From positions 1 through 64,000 of the forward strand of contig CAYMKL010000016.1 in NCBI GenBank assembly GCA_964390805.1: a stretch of DNA of 64,000 nucleotides, read 5' to 3'. This DNA is from CAYMKL01 sp964390805. GTDB lineage: Bacteria > Chloroflexota > Anaerolineae > VGOG01. The translations under genes and the position numbers were made by a program. Shown here one piece after another: positions 50,516 through 59,236 of this stretch (within the stretch, counting starts at the first letter, position 1; every line of letters begins with the position of its first letter). Under the pieces are notes generated by a model. It saw only the letters and a list, made by a program, of their open reading frames with translations. It was not told the origin of the DNA and searched no databases.

Positions 50516-51583
50516 TCACAAGAGGATCACTTGATTCTTGGCCGCCGATTCATAGGCGGCAAAAGTGGCCGCCAGCGTCTTGATATTATCGCTGGCCGTC
50601 GTCTCGGGCGCCCGTCCCTCTCGCAGACATTCTATGAAGTGACGCTGAGCCGCGGTGTAGCTGGCCTGGTAGGCTTCCTCGGGCGTGACATCGAAGGCGG
50701 GGCGCTGCCACGTCTCGCTCTTGGTCGTTACCTGCAGGACATCCCCTTGATCCGGCAGCAGCTCGATGGTGCCTTCATCCCCTTCGATAGTCACCTGTTC
50801 CAATTGGCTAAACCGTGCTTCTCCCCGAACCGTGGCCCAACTGATGTCAATAAGGCCCGTGACATCGCCCATCTCAAGGGTCAATAGTGCCCGGTCCTCG
50901 CCCTTGCAAAGGGGACTCACCTTGTCCATCCGCGCATAGACGCTGGTCACCTCGCCAAACAGGAAGCGCAGGACGTCAATGAGGTGGATGCCCCACTCGT
51001 AAAGGATCAGCCTGTTCATCTCAGCAGTGTAGGCCTGGTTGACGAACAGGGGCGGGAGGCTGCCATCGGGGCGGGGCAGCGTCACGTTGCTGTGGCGAGC
51101 GATGCGGGCGTAGCGGGGCTGGCCTACAGCCCCCTCGTCCAGCAGGCGCTTGACTTCCCGGTACCAACTGCGCCAGCGCCAGTTCTCGTTGATCGAGAAC
51201 AAGACACCGGCCCGATCACAGGCTGCCAGCATGGCCCTAGCATCTCCGAGAGTCGGAGCGAAAGGTTTCTGACACAAGATGTGCAATCCATAGGCTGCGG
51301 CTGCCTCTACCTGCTGGCGGTGAATGTGGGGGGCAGTGGCAATGTCCACGAAATCGAGGTCCTCTTTGTCAAGCAATTCCCGGTAGTCGCCGTACACGTG
51401 TTCCAAAGAGATGCCAAACTCCCGCGCCCGGGCCTTGGCCTTCCCGACGGTGCGGTTGGTCAGGGCCACGATCTCTGCCTCTTCAATCTGAGCCCACGCT
51501 CGCAGGTGAAACAGCGCGACGTGTCCACAACCAAGCATCGCCCCGTGCAACGTGTGTGATAGCTCACCGGAATTGGTGCTCAT
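50516..51583 (-). CDS. Gfo/Idh/MocA family oxidoreductase
   Basis: 355 aa. GAMLGCGHVALFHLRAW is the NAD(P)-binding motif, HILCQKPFAPTLGDAR keeps the lysine of the EKP motif (CQKP here), and GIHLIDVLRFLFGEV supplies the catalytic histidine region. It oxidises or epimerises a sugar or inositol-like substrate. Here it follows the MetF-like gene by 32 bases. Confidence 0.9.
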   Translation of the reverse strand: MSTNSGELSHTLHGAMLGCGHVALFHLRAWAQIEEAEIVALTNRTVGKAKARAREFGISLEHVYGDYRELLDKEDLDFVDIATAPHIHRQQVEAAAAYGLHILCQKPFAPTLGDARAMLAACDRAGVLFSINENWRWRSWYREVKRLLDEGAVGQPRYARIARHSNVTLPRPDGSLPPLFVNQAYTAEMNRLILYEWGIHLIDVLRFLFGEVTSVYARMDKVSPLCKGEDRALLTLEMGDVTGLIDISWATVRGEARFSQLEQVTIEGDEGTIELLPDQGDVLQVTTKSETWQRPAFDVTPEEAYQASYTAAQRHFIECLREGRAPETTASDNIKTLAATFAAYESAAKNQVILL

Positions 51584-51615
51584 ATGTCAACCACTACCTT
51601 TCCCACCCAGACCTA

Positions 51616-52494
51616 TCACAGGCCAGCGGCATCCAGCAGCGCTGGGACTACGTCCTCCCAGTGAACGGTCATGATGTGCACGCCGGCACAGAGGTTGCCG
51701 CCACTGCGGTGCAACGCCTGGAGGGTATGGACAGCGATTTCCAGGCTCTTCTCAATGGGATCGGCGGCACATTCCAGATCCTGAATGACCCATGAGGGCA
51801 CGAAAACCTCCGGCACGTGATCGTTCATGTAGCGTGCCATTCGTGCCGATTTGAGCAGGAATACCCCTGCCAGGACGGGGACGCATACGTGTCGGGCGCG
51901 TTCCATAAAACTGCTAAACGCTTCCAGATCATAGACCGGCTGGCTCTGGAAAAACTCGGCGCCGGCTTCCGCTTTGGCCTCCATCTCCTCGATCTCCTCC
52001 TCCACGGAAGGGGCGCTAGGGTTCACCGAGGCTCCCAGGCAGAAGCGCGGGCTTCCCCGCAAAGCGTGTCCTGCCATGTCTACACCGCGCTCCAGCCCCC
52101 GCGCCGCAGCCAGGAGGCGAATGGTGTCCAGGTCAAAGACCCCCTTGGCTGCTGGATGATCGCTGAGGGCAACGTCGTCCCCGCCCAGAATGAGCACGTT
52201 CTCGATGCCCAACACAGCAGCCCCCAACAGGTCGGATTGCAGGGCTAGCCGGTTGCGATCACGACACGTCATTTGCAGGATAGGCTCAAAGCCGTTTTCC
52301 AGAAGGATGTGGCAGACGGGCAGCGAGCCCAACCGCATGGCGGCGCTGGGCATCTCGGTCACGTTGACGCCATCCACCCGACCTCGCGCACCTTCCAGAG
52401 AACGTAGCATACGCGAGAGGTCCGTCCCTTTGGGCGGCATGGCGTCCATAGTCACCACAAACCCATTCGAATGCAATGCCTCGCGAAAGCTCAT
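51616..52494 (-). CDS. Methylenetetrahydrofolate reductase-like protein (MetF family)
   Basis: 292 aa, the size of bacterial MetF. PILQMTCRDRNRLALQSDLLGAAVLGIENVLILGGDD is the folate/FAD region, and GAEFFQSQPVYDLEAFSSFM and PVLAGVFLLKSARMARYMN complete the family pattern. It interconverts methyl- and methylene-tetrahydrofolate. Directly after a methyl-THF:corrinoid-type methyltransferase it would oxidise methyl groups delivered from corrinoid. Confidence 0.88.
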   Translation of the reverse strand: MSFREALHSNGFVVTMDAMPPKGTDLSRMLRSLEGARGRVDGVNVTEMPSAAMRLGSLPVCHILLENGFEPILQMTCRDRNRLALQSDLLGAAVLGIENVLILGGDDVALSDHPAAKGVFDLDTIRLLAAARGLERGVDMAGHALRGSPRFCLGASVNPSAPSVEEEIEEMEAKAEAGAEFFQSQPVYDLEAFSSFMERARHVCVPVLAGVFLLKSARMARYMNDHVPEVFVPSWVIQDLECAADPIEKSLEIAVHTLQALHRSGGNLCAGVHIMTVHWEDVVPALLDAAGL

Positions 52495-52522
52495 CTCATT
52501 TCATTCCTCGTGAGTTGACGTA

Positions 52523-53323
52523 CTACTGTAGCCGCTTCGACCTGTGGGCAGCGATGTATCCCAGGCCATGCGCGTCGTGTCCCAAGAGGGCTTGGGCGGC
52601 CTTCAATGCAGCCCTCAGTTGGTTATCCAAAGGATCCAGGAAGACGGCGTCCACGCCGGCGTGAAGCAGCAGCGGCAGGTAAGTGCGATTCAACAATCGT
52701 CGGGCCGGGAGACCGAACGAGATGGCGCTCAAACAGATGACCGTCTTCACGCCGGGCAGCGCAGAGCGTATCGCCCGTACGGTTTCCACGCTGACCAGCG
52801 CCGCCATAGGCTTCACGCTGATAGGCTCTACCAGGGCATCCAGATAGAGTCTGTCCAGAGGCACACCTCGGCGTTCCACCGCGTCCACCAGTCGCTTTGC
52901 CACCTCCAGGCGCGCGGTCGCAGTAGGCGGGACCCCATGTTCGTCCATGCAGAGGCCGACGACCCGGCAGCCATACTCAGCTACAGTCGGCAGAAGCCCC
53001 TCCAGCCGTGCCTTTTCCAGGGTGATGGAGTTGGCCCAGGCCCGTTCTCGGTTGCGACAGACCTGCAACCCAATGCGAACAGTCTCAGGATAAGGGCTGT
53101 CTATGGCGAGAGGGATGTCCACGGCCTCCTGTATCACTTCCACTGCCCAGCGCATGTTAGCAGGCTCCACGTCTGGCTGGCTGCCGACGTTCACGTCAAT
53201 AACATCCGCGCCAGCCTTGGCCTGCGCTTCAGCCAGGTCCTTGATGAAGTCCGCATCGCGTTCCTCAACGGCCCGCCGCACTTGAGGGTTAATGGTGTTG
53301 ATCTTCTCTCCTATGATGAGCAT
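52523..53323 (-). CDS. Pterin-binding methyltransferase (MtgA/AcsE/MtvA-like, methyl-THF:corrinoid)
   Basis: 266 aa from MLIIGEKINTINPQVRRAV, the characteristic opening of pterin-binding methyltransferases; the longer frame overlaps the dehydrogenase. GADVIDVNVGSQ, PLAIDSPYPETV and GLCMDEHGVPPTATARLEVA are family features, with a C-terminal LGYIAAHR. Such enzymes move methyl groups between tetrahydrofolate and a corrinoid protein. It can connect the corrinoid protein at 41420 to the MetF-like enzyme at 51616. Confidence 0.87.
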   Translation of the reverse strand: MLIIGEKINTINPQVRRAVEERDADFIKDLAEAQAKAGADVIDVNVGSQPDVEPANMRWAVEVIQEAVDIPLAIDSPYPETVRIGLQVCRNRERAWANSITLEKARLEGLLPTVAEYGCRVVGLCMDEHGVPPTATARLEVAKRLVDAVERRGVPLDRLYLDALVEPISVKPMAALVSVETVRAIRSALPGVKTVICLSAISFGLPARRLLNRTYLPLLLHAGVDAVFLDPLDNQLRAALKAAQALLGHDAHGLGYIAAHRSKRLQ

Positions 53324-53339
53324 GTTCAATACGGCGGAT

Positions 53340-54335
53340 TCAGCATATATCAATCACCACTTTGAGCGCTTCCTCAGGGTGCTCGTGGACAAGCTTCAAC
53401 CCCTCCTCAGTATCTTCCAGGGGGACGTGATGGGTGATGGTTTTCTCGATTGGGTACCGTTCTTCTGCCACCCACTGCTGCGCCAGATCGAGCAGGTGCC
53501 GCGACTTCTCAATGGTGACTTTGCGGCCGACGAGGTTCACCCCCTTCATCAGGGCGTCGCCAATGGAGAACTGGTGCCGGCCAGGGGCAAAGGTGAACAG
53601 GCGCACGTCGCCACCTGGCTTGACGATGCGAATGGCCAGGTCCAGGCCGCTCTGGTCCGGCGAGCGATCCACGCCCATCGTCTCGAAGACAATGTCCACT
53701 TCCCCAAACCGCTCGTGGATCGCCTGGGCGATCTCCTCGTGCTCCATCTCCAGGGGGTTAAAGACGGCCGCTGCCCCCAGTTCCAACGCCTTTTGCAAAC
53801 GGAAGTCCACCACGTCGAGGGCGACCCAGGCCCTGGCGCCAAACAGCTTGGCCACCATGCCCGTATAGAGCCCCGCTGGCCCTAGCCCGATCACAGCCAC
53901 CGTGTCGGTCGGGCGCATGGCCGACCCGTAGACATTCCGCATCGCCCCACCCCCGGCCAACTCCAACAAGGCTCCTTCGTCGTACGAGACCCGGTCGTCC
54001 AGTTTGACGACGGCGAGCTTGCTGGGGTTCAAGGTGTTGTACTCCGCAAAAGCCCCCGTCCCTTTCCAATAGGCGGTGACGCGATCACCCTCGGCGAAGC
54101 CGGTCACGTCCTTGCCCACCTCAACGACCTCACCGCTCTGCTCGTGCCCCAGGATGTGCGGGTAGCCGCCGATGTAGTCAATAATGGACGATGTGCCCGC
54201 ATAGACCTCCCAGTCGGACATGTTGCAGATGGCAGCCCGATGGATCTTGAACAAGATTTCGTCGTCGCCACAGGTGGGTTTCTCCACCTCCTTGACCACC
54301 AGGGTATAAGGTTTTTCAATCACTGCTGCACGCAT
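53340..54335 (-). CDS. Zinc-type alcohol dehydrogenase (MDR family)
   Basis: 331 aa from ATG 54335 (AGGAGG upstream). The N-terminal catalytic domain has AAICNMSDWEVYAG (zinc Cys, Asn-Met in place of Gly-Ser) and ILGHEQSGEVVEVG. There is no structural-zinc cysteine loop. The Rossmann motif is AVIGLGPAGLYTGMVAKLFGA. Likely oxidises a secondary alcohol of a sugar or polyol with NAD(P). The extension to 54386 is translated from CGTTTNACG repeats and is rejected. Confidence 0.87.
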   Translation of the reverse strand: MRAAVIEKPYTLVVKEVEKPTCGDDEILFKIHRAAICNMSDWEVYAGTSSIIDYIGGYPHILGHEQSGEVVEVGKDVTGFAEGDRVTAYWKGTGAFAEYNTLNPSKLAVVKLDDRVSYDEGALLELAGGGAMRNVYGSAMRPTDTVAVIGLGPAGLYTGMVAKLFGARAWVALDVVDFRLQKALELGAAAVFNPLEMEHEEIAQAIHERFGEVDIVFETMGVDRSPDQSGLDLAIRIVKPGGDVRLFTFAPGRHQFSIGDALMKGVNLVGRKVTIEKSRHLLDLAQQWVAEERYPIEKTITHHVPLEDTEEGLKLVHEHPEEALKVVIDIC

Positions 54336-54354
54336 AGAACTCCTCCTGAACATT

Positions 54355-54395
54355 CTACGTTTGACGTTTGACGTTTCACGCTTCACGTTTCACGT
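54355..54395. repeat. CGTTTNACG tandem repeat (family I)
   Basis: ACGTTTGACGTTTGACGTTT and CACGCTTCACGTTTCACG, covering the stop of the isomerase gene and the region upstream of the dehydrogenase. Encodes the TTDVKREA tail. Confidence 0.85.
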
Positions 54396-55248
54396 CCGTT
54401 GTCTCCAAATAGGCCAACGTCTGCTCATAGGTCTCCGCCACGCGCTCCGCCTCCACGTGGGGTTCCAGGGTCAAGAAGCCGGCATACCCATCTGCCTCTA
54501 AGCGGCTCAGAAGCCCATGATAGTTGATGGCCCCCTGGCCCAGGGGAAGGCAGACGTACTCACCGCTGTGATCGGTGAAGCGTAGCACCTGGTCGCCGTG
54601 GCGATTCTGATCATACCGCGCCCCATCCTTGAGGTGCACGTAGCCGATGTAATCCTGCAGAACCTCGTAGGCGTAGGGGTAGGGCTCTACGCCAGCGAAA
54701 TAGAAGTTGCAGGCGTCAAATGTAAGCCTGAAGTAAGGCGAATTGATCCGCTCCACCAGCTCCCGAATCCGCTCAGGGCGGCGGGTGATGTCGCTGGCCT
54801 GAGGATCATCTCCCAACACGTCGAACTCGTTTTCCAGGCACAAGGTCACACCCAGAGCGGCTGCTTGCTCCAGGCAGGGTTGCAGGTTCTCAATGTAGCT
54901 GGCAATGGCCTGACCATCGACGTTGTCTTCTCGCACTGGCCCGTGCCCGAAGTAGGTGTTGGCCATCCTGGCTCCCAGGCGGTGGGCCACCTCGATCCCT
55001 TCCAGGAGCAGGGACTGCTGGACAGCGACGTCCCCTGGCAGATAGAGGTGGGTCCAGGTGGACACGGCTATCACGTTGACGCCGGCTTCTCGAATGAGGG
55101 CAATGCTGCGCTCCAGGCCCTCCACCCGGGTGTTCTTGGGAAACCACAGCTCGACGTGATCAATCTGGTGGCGCCGGGCCACCCCTAACAACATGGTGAT
55201 CGAAGCGCCCTCGTAAAAGTCCCCGGTGCCTGAGATGGCTAGTTTCAT
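54376..55248 (-). CDS. Sugar phosphate isomerase/epimerase (xylose-isomerase-like TIM barrel)
   Basis: 290 aa from ATG 55248 (GAGGAGAGAAAGACG upstream). MKLAISGTGDFYEGA, VELWFPKNTR, TLCLENEFDVLGDD, RLTFDACNFYFAGVEPY, YVHLKDGA and LTLEPHVE give the glutamates, Asp and His of the divalent metal site in AP endonuclease 2/IolE-like enzymes. Likely isomerises or epimerises a sugar or keto-inositol. The C-terminal DVKREA comes from a repeat. Confidence 0.87.
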   Translation of the reverse strand: MKLAISGTGDFYEGASITMLLGVARRHQIDHVELWFPKNTRVEGLERSIALIREAGVNVIAVSTWTHLYLPGDVAVQQSLLLEGIEVAHRLGARMANTYFGHGPVREDNVDGQAIASYIENLQPCLEQAAALGVTLCLENEFDVLGDDPQASDITRRPERIRELVERINSPYFRLTFDACNFYFAGVEPYPYAYEVLQDYIGYVHLKDGARYDQNRHGDQVLRFTDHSGEYVCLPLGQGAINYHGLLSRLEADGYAGFLTLEPHVEAERVAETYEQTLAYLETTDVKREA

Positions 55249-55404
55249 CGTCTTTCTCTCCTCAGTTTGTGAGTGGACAACCTCAAGTTGATCATGTGTT
55301 CGACAAGAAACCAGGTTTTTCTCTGCAATAGACAGTATTCTGACTGAGCAAAGTGACTGCGACAATGATGATGCCTCGCTTTTGGGTGCAAAACCCTGGT
55401 TTCT

Positions 55405-57987
55405 TCAGCAACGAGCCTGCAACACAGTGTTCATGGATGTGACCTTTAGCTTGGCTACATCGGCCGCGGAGCCACGAAGCACGATTTCACGTCGCTCTCC
55501 TGGTAGCAAGTCGAAGTAGTTGTCCTCGACCCACACGCCAGGAGGAACCTGTAGCCTCACCGCCCACGTGAAGGCCGTGGTTTCCAGTTGCAGACGGAAC
55601 TCCTGATCCCCGACCTGCTCTAACGTGTGGACGATCTCAGCCGTAGGCAGGCACAGATCTTTGAACCTGAAGCCCGTCAAGAACCATCGGTTGCGGCTCA
55701 CAGGCTGGCCGCCTACCAGGAGATGGGCAAAGGGCACGAGACGTCCGCCCTGCTCACGGGAAGCGGGTGGCAGGGGTATGCTTGTCATCCGTCGGGCGCT
55801 GTTGGCAGAGCTGACCGTCTCTAGCATCTCCACCTGCCTGGTCGAGTCTGTCAGATCCAACACGCCATACTCCACCAGACATTCGTAGCTTTGGAGTGTA
55901 CCATTGGTCAGCCAGAGTGTCAAGCCGTGTTCTTCTTCGTGAAAGGAGACCAGGAGAGGCGCCAGGGCCCGGCGGACGTAGTAGAAAGCGGGCTTCTTGT
56001 TCAAGTAGTAGTCCACAATAGACCAGCCGATAGCTCCCCAGCAGTCGGAATACATCCAGAACAAGGCCCCGCTGGTGGCAAACTTGCGGTGGCGGAAGTG
56101 CTCCAACGAGTACTTCAGGGCCTCAGCCTGAATGATCTGGGTGGCCAGGAGATACTCTGTTAGGGAAAGCGTCTCAGGCTCCCGCCAGTACAGTCGCAGA
56201 CAGGTAGCCAGGTTGTCCTTCTCGAACTGGTTGTTGTGGAAGTCCCAGGCAGGCGAGCCCACGTGAAGCTCGTCAGAGGGCAGGAAGCGGCGCAGGCTGT
56301 CCTCAACAGGTGGAGAGAGCATGCCGTACTCGCTGATGAACTTGCCCCGTTCCGTCCCCCAACGGCGAAAGTCCACCCGCTCAATCGGGTCTTTCAGGTT
56401 GATGGGCACGTCCCAGTGGTGTCGGTCGCCGACCAGTTCGCTGTTGTGGTCGTCCCCTCCGTAGGGGCTGGAAGGCCAGTAGGGGCGGGTGGGATCCAGT
56501 CGGGCGCAGACTTCGGGCAGGATTTCGTGATAGAGCTTGCGCCCGTAAAACGTCGGCATCTCCCACCCGGCATGGACCCGCCGGTCGTAGATCCAATCGT
56601 TCTCGTTGTTGCCGCACCACAGCGCCAGGCAGGGGTGGTTGCGCAACTGCCTGACGATTGTTTCCGCCTCGTGCTGCACCTCGGCGCAGAACCCGGCGGC
56701 ATCGTCTGGATAGAGGGAGCAGGCGAACATGAAGTCCTGCCAGACCATGATCCCGGCCTGGTCGCACAACTGGTAGAAATACGGATCTTCGTAGATCCCA
56801 CCGCCCCAGATGCGGAACATGTTGAAATTGGCTTCCTCAGCGGCGGTAATCAGTGCCTCGTACTTCTCCCGGCTCACCCGGGCGGGGATGGAATCGGCCG
56901 GCACCCAGTTGGCCCCCTGGCAGAAAATCGGCTGACCGTTCACCTGGATGGTGAAAGAGGTGCCCTCGTAAGCGCAAGCGGCCTCGTCGCCTGGCAACGG
57001 CTCCTGAGCGAGGCTGATCTCCCGGATGCCGAACTGCGTCTCGTAACGATCCAGCGTTCTGCCTCGCTCTGACGCTTCCAGAGAAAAGTCGTAGAGGAAG
57101 GGTTCGCCCAGGGGCCGAGGCCACCAGAGGGTGGGATTCGGCACCAACAATTCGGTCTCCACAAGGTTGATCCCTGGCTGCAAGGTCACTTCAAGCTCAC
57201 GGGAGTGGGCCTCATCGCCTCGAAGCTCAAGCGTCAGGCGGGTCACGTGCTCGTCCTCAGCGAAGCTCTCGATCTCCGCCTGCACCCTCACCCGGGCCGT
57301 CTCATCTTCTTGAGTGCTACCAAGGGGCGTCCCCGCCCCGTCCAGGTGCGAGGCGAGAAAGACGTCCCGAATGGCCAGGCATTGATAGGCGCGCAACGCT
57401 ATCGGCCGCCAGATGCCACACGTCAGCAGGCGGGGCGCCCAGTCCCAGCCGAAGGAGAACTGGGCCTTGCGCATCCACATACGGGGCAGGCCGCTGGCGG
57501 GCAAGCTGCTGATGTGGACATAGCGCCGGCGGTCGCTGGGGGCTGCCCGAAGGCCCACATCCAGGCGGACGACCAGCAGGTTCTCCCCCGGCCGGACGGC
57601 GTCGGTGACGTCGAAGGTGGCTGGGATGAACTGGTTGTTGTGATGTCCCACAGGCTGGCCGTTGAGCCAGATTTCGGCCGTGAGGTCGAGGCCGGCGGCG
57701 TGCAGTTCGACACGGTCGGTGTCAGCCAGGAAGACGTCGTCAACGGTGAAACTGCGGCTGTACCACCAGTCGCGAGCCTCCACCCAGCGGCAGTCCAGCG
57801 CGTTCTTGCCGAAGAGGGGCTCTGCGATACGGCCGTCGCGGAGAAGGTCGAGATGCACGTCGCCCGGCACCTGGGCCGGAATAGCCTGGTCGGCGGGAAC
57901 CCCCGTTCGATACCAGCCTTGCGCGTCACCGGCGCCGGGCGCGCTCTCGCCTAATTGCCAAAGGCCGTTGAGCTCGATTTGCTTCAT
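55405..57987 (-). CDS. Beta-mannosidase (GH2)
   Basis: 860 aa, within the usual 800-900. GH2 order: jelly roll (LNGLWQLGE ... WYSRSF, IWLNGQPVGHHNNQF), Ig-like domain, then a TIM barrel. The acid/base Glu is in LALWCGNNENDWIY and the nucleophile Glu in FISEYGMLSPP. FNMFRIWGGGIYEDPYFYQLCDQAGIMVWQDFMFACSLYP is the beta-mannosidase-specific stretch. It releases mannose from the non-reducing end of beta-mannosides. There is no signal peptide, so it works on imported oligosaccharides. A family E repeat adds GAGTPLGSTQ at 57317. Start overlaps the UroD-like stop (TGATG). Confidence 0.93.
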   Translation of the reverse strand: MKQIELNGLWQLGESAPGAGDAQGWYRTGVPADQAIPAQVPGDVHLDLLRDGRIAEPLFGKNALDCRWVEARDWWYSRSFTVDDVFLADTDRVELHAAGLDLTAEIWLNGQPVGHHNNQFIPATFDVTDAVRPGENLLVVRLDVGLRAAPSDRRRYVHISSLPASGLPRMWMRKAQFSFGWDWAPRLLTCGIWRPIALRAYQCLAIRDVFLASHLDGAGTPLGSTQEDETARVRVQAEIESFAEDEHVTRLTLELRGDEAHSRELEVTLQPGINLVETELLVPNPTLWWPRPLGEPFLYDFSLEASERGRTLDRYETQFGIREISLAQEPLPGDEAACAYEGTSFTIQVNGQPIFCQGANWVPADSIPARVSREKYEALITAAEEANFNMFRIWGGGIYEDPYFYQLCDQAGIMVWQDFMFACSLYPDDAAGFCAEVQHEAETIVRQLRNHPCLALWCGNNENDWIYDRRVHAGWEMPTFYGRKLYHEILPEVCARLDPTRPYWPSSPYGGDDHNSELVGDRHHWDVPINLKDPIERVDFRRWGTERGKFISEYGMLSPPVEDSLRRFLPSDELHVGSPAWDFHNNQFEKDNLATCLRLYWREPETLSLTEYLLATQIIQAEALKYSLEHFRHRKFATSGALFWMYSDCWGAIGWSIVDYYLNKKPAFYYVRRALAPLLVSFHEEEHGLTLWLTNGTLQSYECLVEYGVLDLTDSTRQVEMLETVSSANSARRMTSIPLPPASREQGGRLVPFAHLLVGGQPVSRNRWFLTGFRFKDLCLPTAEIVHTLEQVGDQEFRLQLETTAFTWAVRLQVPPGVWVEDNYFDLLPGERREIVLRGSAADVAKLKVTSMNTVLQARC
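57317..57339. repeat. GGGGCGTCCCC repeat in beta-mannosidase gene (family E, opposite orientation)
   Basis: CTACCAAGGGGCGTCCCCGC on the plus strand, opposite to the copies at 43642 and 47331, encoding DGAGTPLGS. Confidence 0.75.
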
Positions 57988-59231
57988 CAGCCCAACACCT
58001 CTCGCGCTACGTCCACCCAGCTTTGGATGGCAGCCAGTTCCGTCGGCAAATCACGAATGATTTCCAGGGAATCAACTTTGATGTAGCAAGCCACGTTGTC
58101 CGGAATCTGGGCGGCGATGTCCTGAAGGTAATGTCGTTGTTCCGCAGTCGAGGCTCTTTGCACCTTGTCCACCGGTTCCACGCAGACCTCCAGTGGCACC
58201 CCCCGACTACCCATCACCCGACAGGCCTCAGCCACATCGGTCCACGGCCCGCAATGGAAGAGGTCCATCACCGGGATGCAAGCGATGTCGTCGAGGAGCT
58301 TCGTCGTATCACCGCAGCTATGCCAATAGGAGATACCGCTGTAGTGCTCGCCAAGCTCCACCTCCAAAGGCAGCACCAGGTCTCGGTAGAGAGCAGGCGA
58401 GAGGTTCGGACAATACACGTCATCGTTCCCCAGCACGCCGCGAGTCCTCTCGATGCCCAGGAAGCCATCGCATTGTCGTTGCCACGATTTGCGGGCCTCG
58501 ACGATGAAGCGCAAGAGCTGTTGGGCGAGCTCCTGATTCAGGATGAGGTCCATGAGAAACTGCTCGAAACCTCTCAGTTCACATGCCACACCGAAGGGCC
58601 CCATGATCCAGTCGGGGAACCTGACCAGAAAGTCGTCGTCCAGCGCCTCTCTCATTTCGGAGTAGAAGCGGTGCACTGAAGGCATGATGCCGCCCTGGAA
58701 GAAATCGGGCATCTCCAGAGCATTTAGATCCTGTTCGTCCCCAATGGGAGGGCTCGTGTAGTCTATCCACGGGTACCCCTCGTCTGAGAATCCGTAGGGC
58801 ACGCCCAATACGGATCCTTCCAACAACATGGCGAACAGGAGGCGAAAGCTCTTGTCAATGAAGGTGTCATCCTTGAAGTGCCGCGCATGGTAGACCTTCA
58901 TCTCCAGTTGAGCGGTCAGATAGGTGAGGGGATCGTGCCAATAGGCTTCGATGTCGAAGCCCAGGATTTCGGACCACATTGTCAGAGCAGGCTCAACCAC
59001 AAAGGGGATTTTGTCTCCCCCCCTTTCATCCCCCCCAAAGCGGTGTCCTGAGCTTGTCGAAGGGTTGGGGGGGAAAGAGGGGGGGCGCGGCAGGGTGCGG
59101 ATCAGCGCCGGTTCCCAGCGCTCGTGCGGGACGATCTGCCAGTAGAGAGCCCGTGCCTGGTTCTCCGGGCTCTCGTGGATCTCCCGTACCTGGTCCATTA
59201 GTGACTTGATGCGGTCTCGACTGACTTCCAC
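57987..59231 (-). CDS. UroD-fold methyltransferase (MtaA/MtbA-like superfamily)
   Basis: 414 aa. The uroporphyrinogen-decarboxylase superfamily is indicated by YWHSCGDTTKLLDDI (His-x-Cys zinc motif of methyltransferases such as MtaA and MtbA), VMDLFHCGPWTDV and FMDLILNQELAQQLLRFI. Missing N-terminal Arg-rich substrate motifs argue against true HemE. These proteins transfer methyl groups to or from corrinoid proteins, and demethylases for methoxy compounds belong here. A poly-C/family C repeat adds SFPPNPSTSSGHRFGGDE at 59014. It is coupled to the beta-mannosidase, suggesting action on the same substrate; this is inference. Confidence 0.83.
   Translation of the reverse strand: MEVSRDRIKSLMDQVREIHESPENQARALYWQIVPHERWEPALIRTLPRPPSFPPNPSTSSGHRFGGDERGGDKIPFVVEPALTMWSEILGFDIEAYWHDPLTYLTAQLEMKVYHARHFKDDTFIDKSFRLLFAMLLEGSVLGVPYGFSDEGYPWIDYTSPPIGDEQDLNALEMPDFFQGGIMPSVHRFYSEMREALDDDFLVRFPDWIMGPFGVACELRGFEQFLMDLILNQELAQQLLRFIVEARKSWQRQCDGFLGIERTRGVLGNDDVYCPNLSPALYRDLVLPLEVELGEHYSGISYWHSCGDTTKLLDDIACIPVMDLFHCGPWTDVAEACRVMGSRGVPLEVCVEPVDKVQRASTAEQRHYLQDIAAQIPDNVACYIKVDSLEIIRDLPTELAAIQSWVDVAREVLG
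59014..59087. repeat. Poly-C plus family C composite in UroD-like gene (family D)
   Basis: Seven-base C and G runs on both sides of GTGTCCTGAGCTTGTCGAAG. Ends are inverted (CCCCCCCTTT, AAAGAGGGGGGG). It encodes PPSFPPNPSTSSGHRFGG. Confidence 0.85.
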
Positions 59232-59236
59232 CTTTC

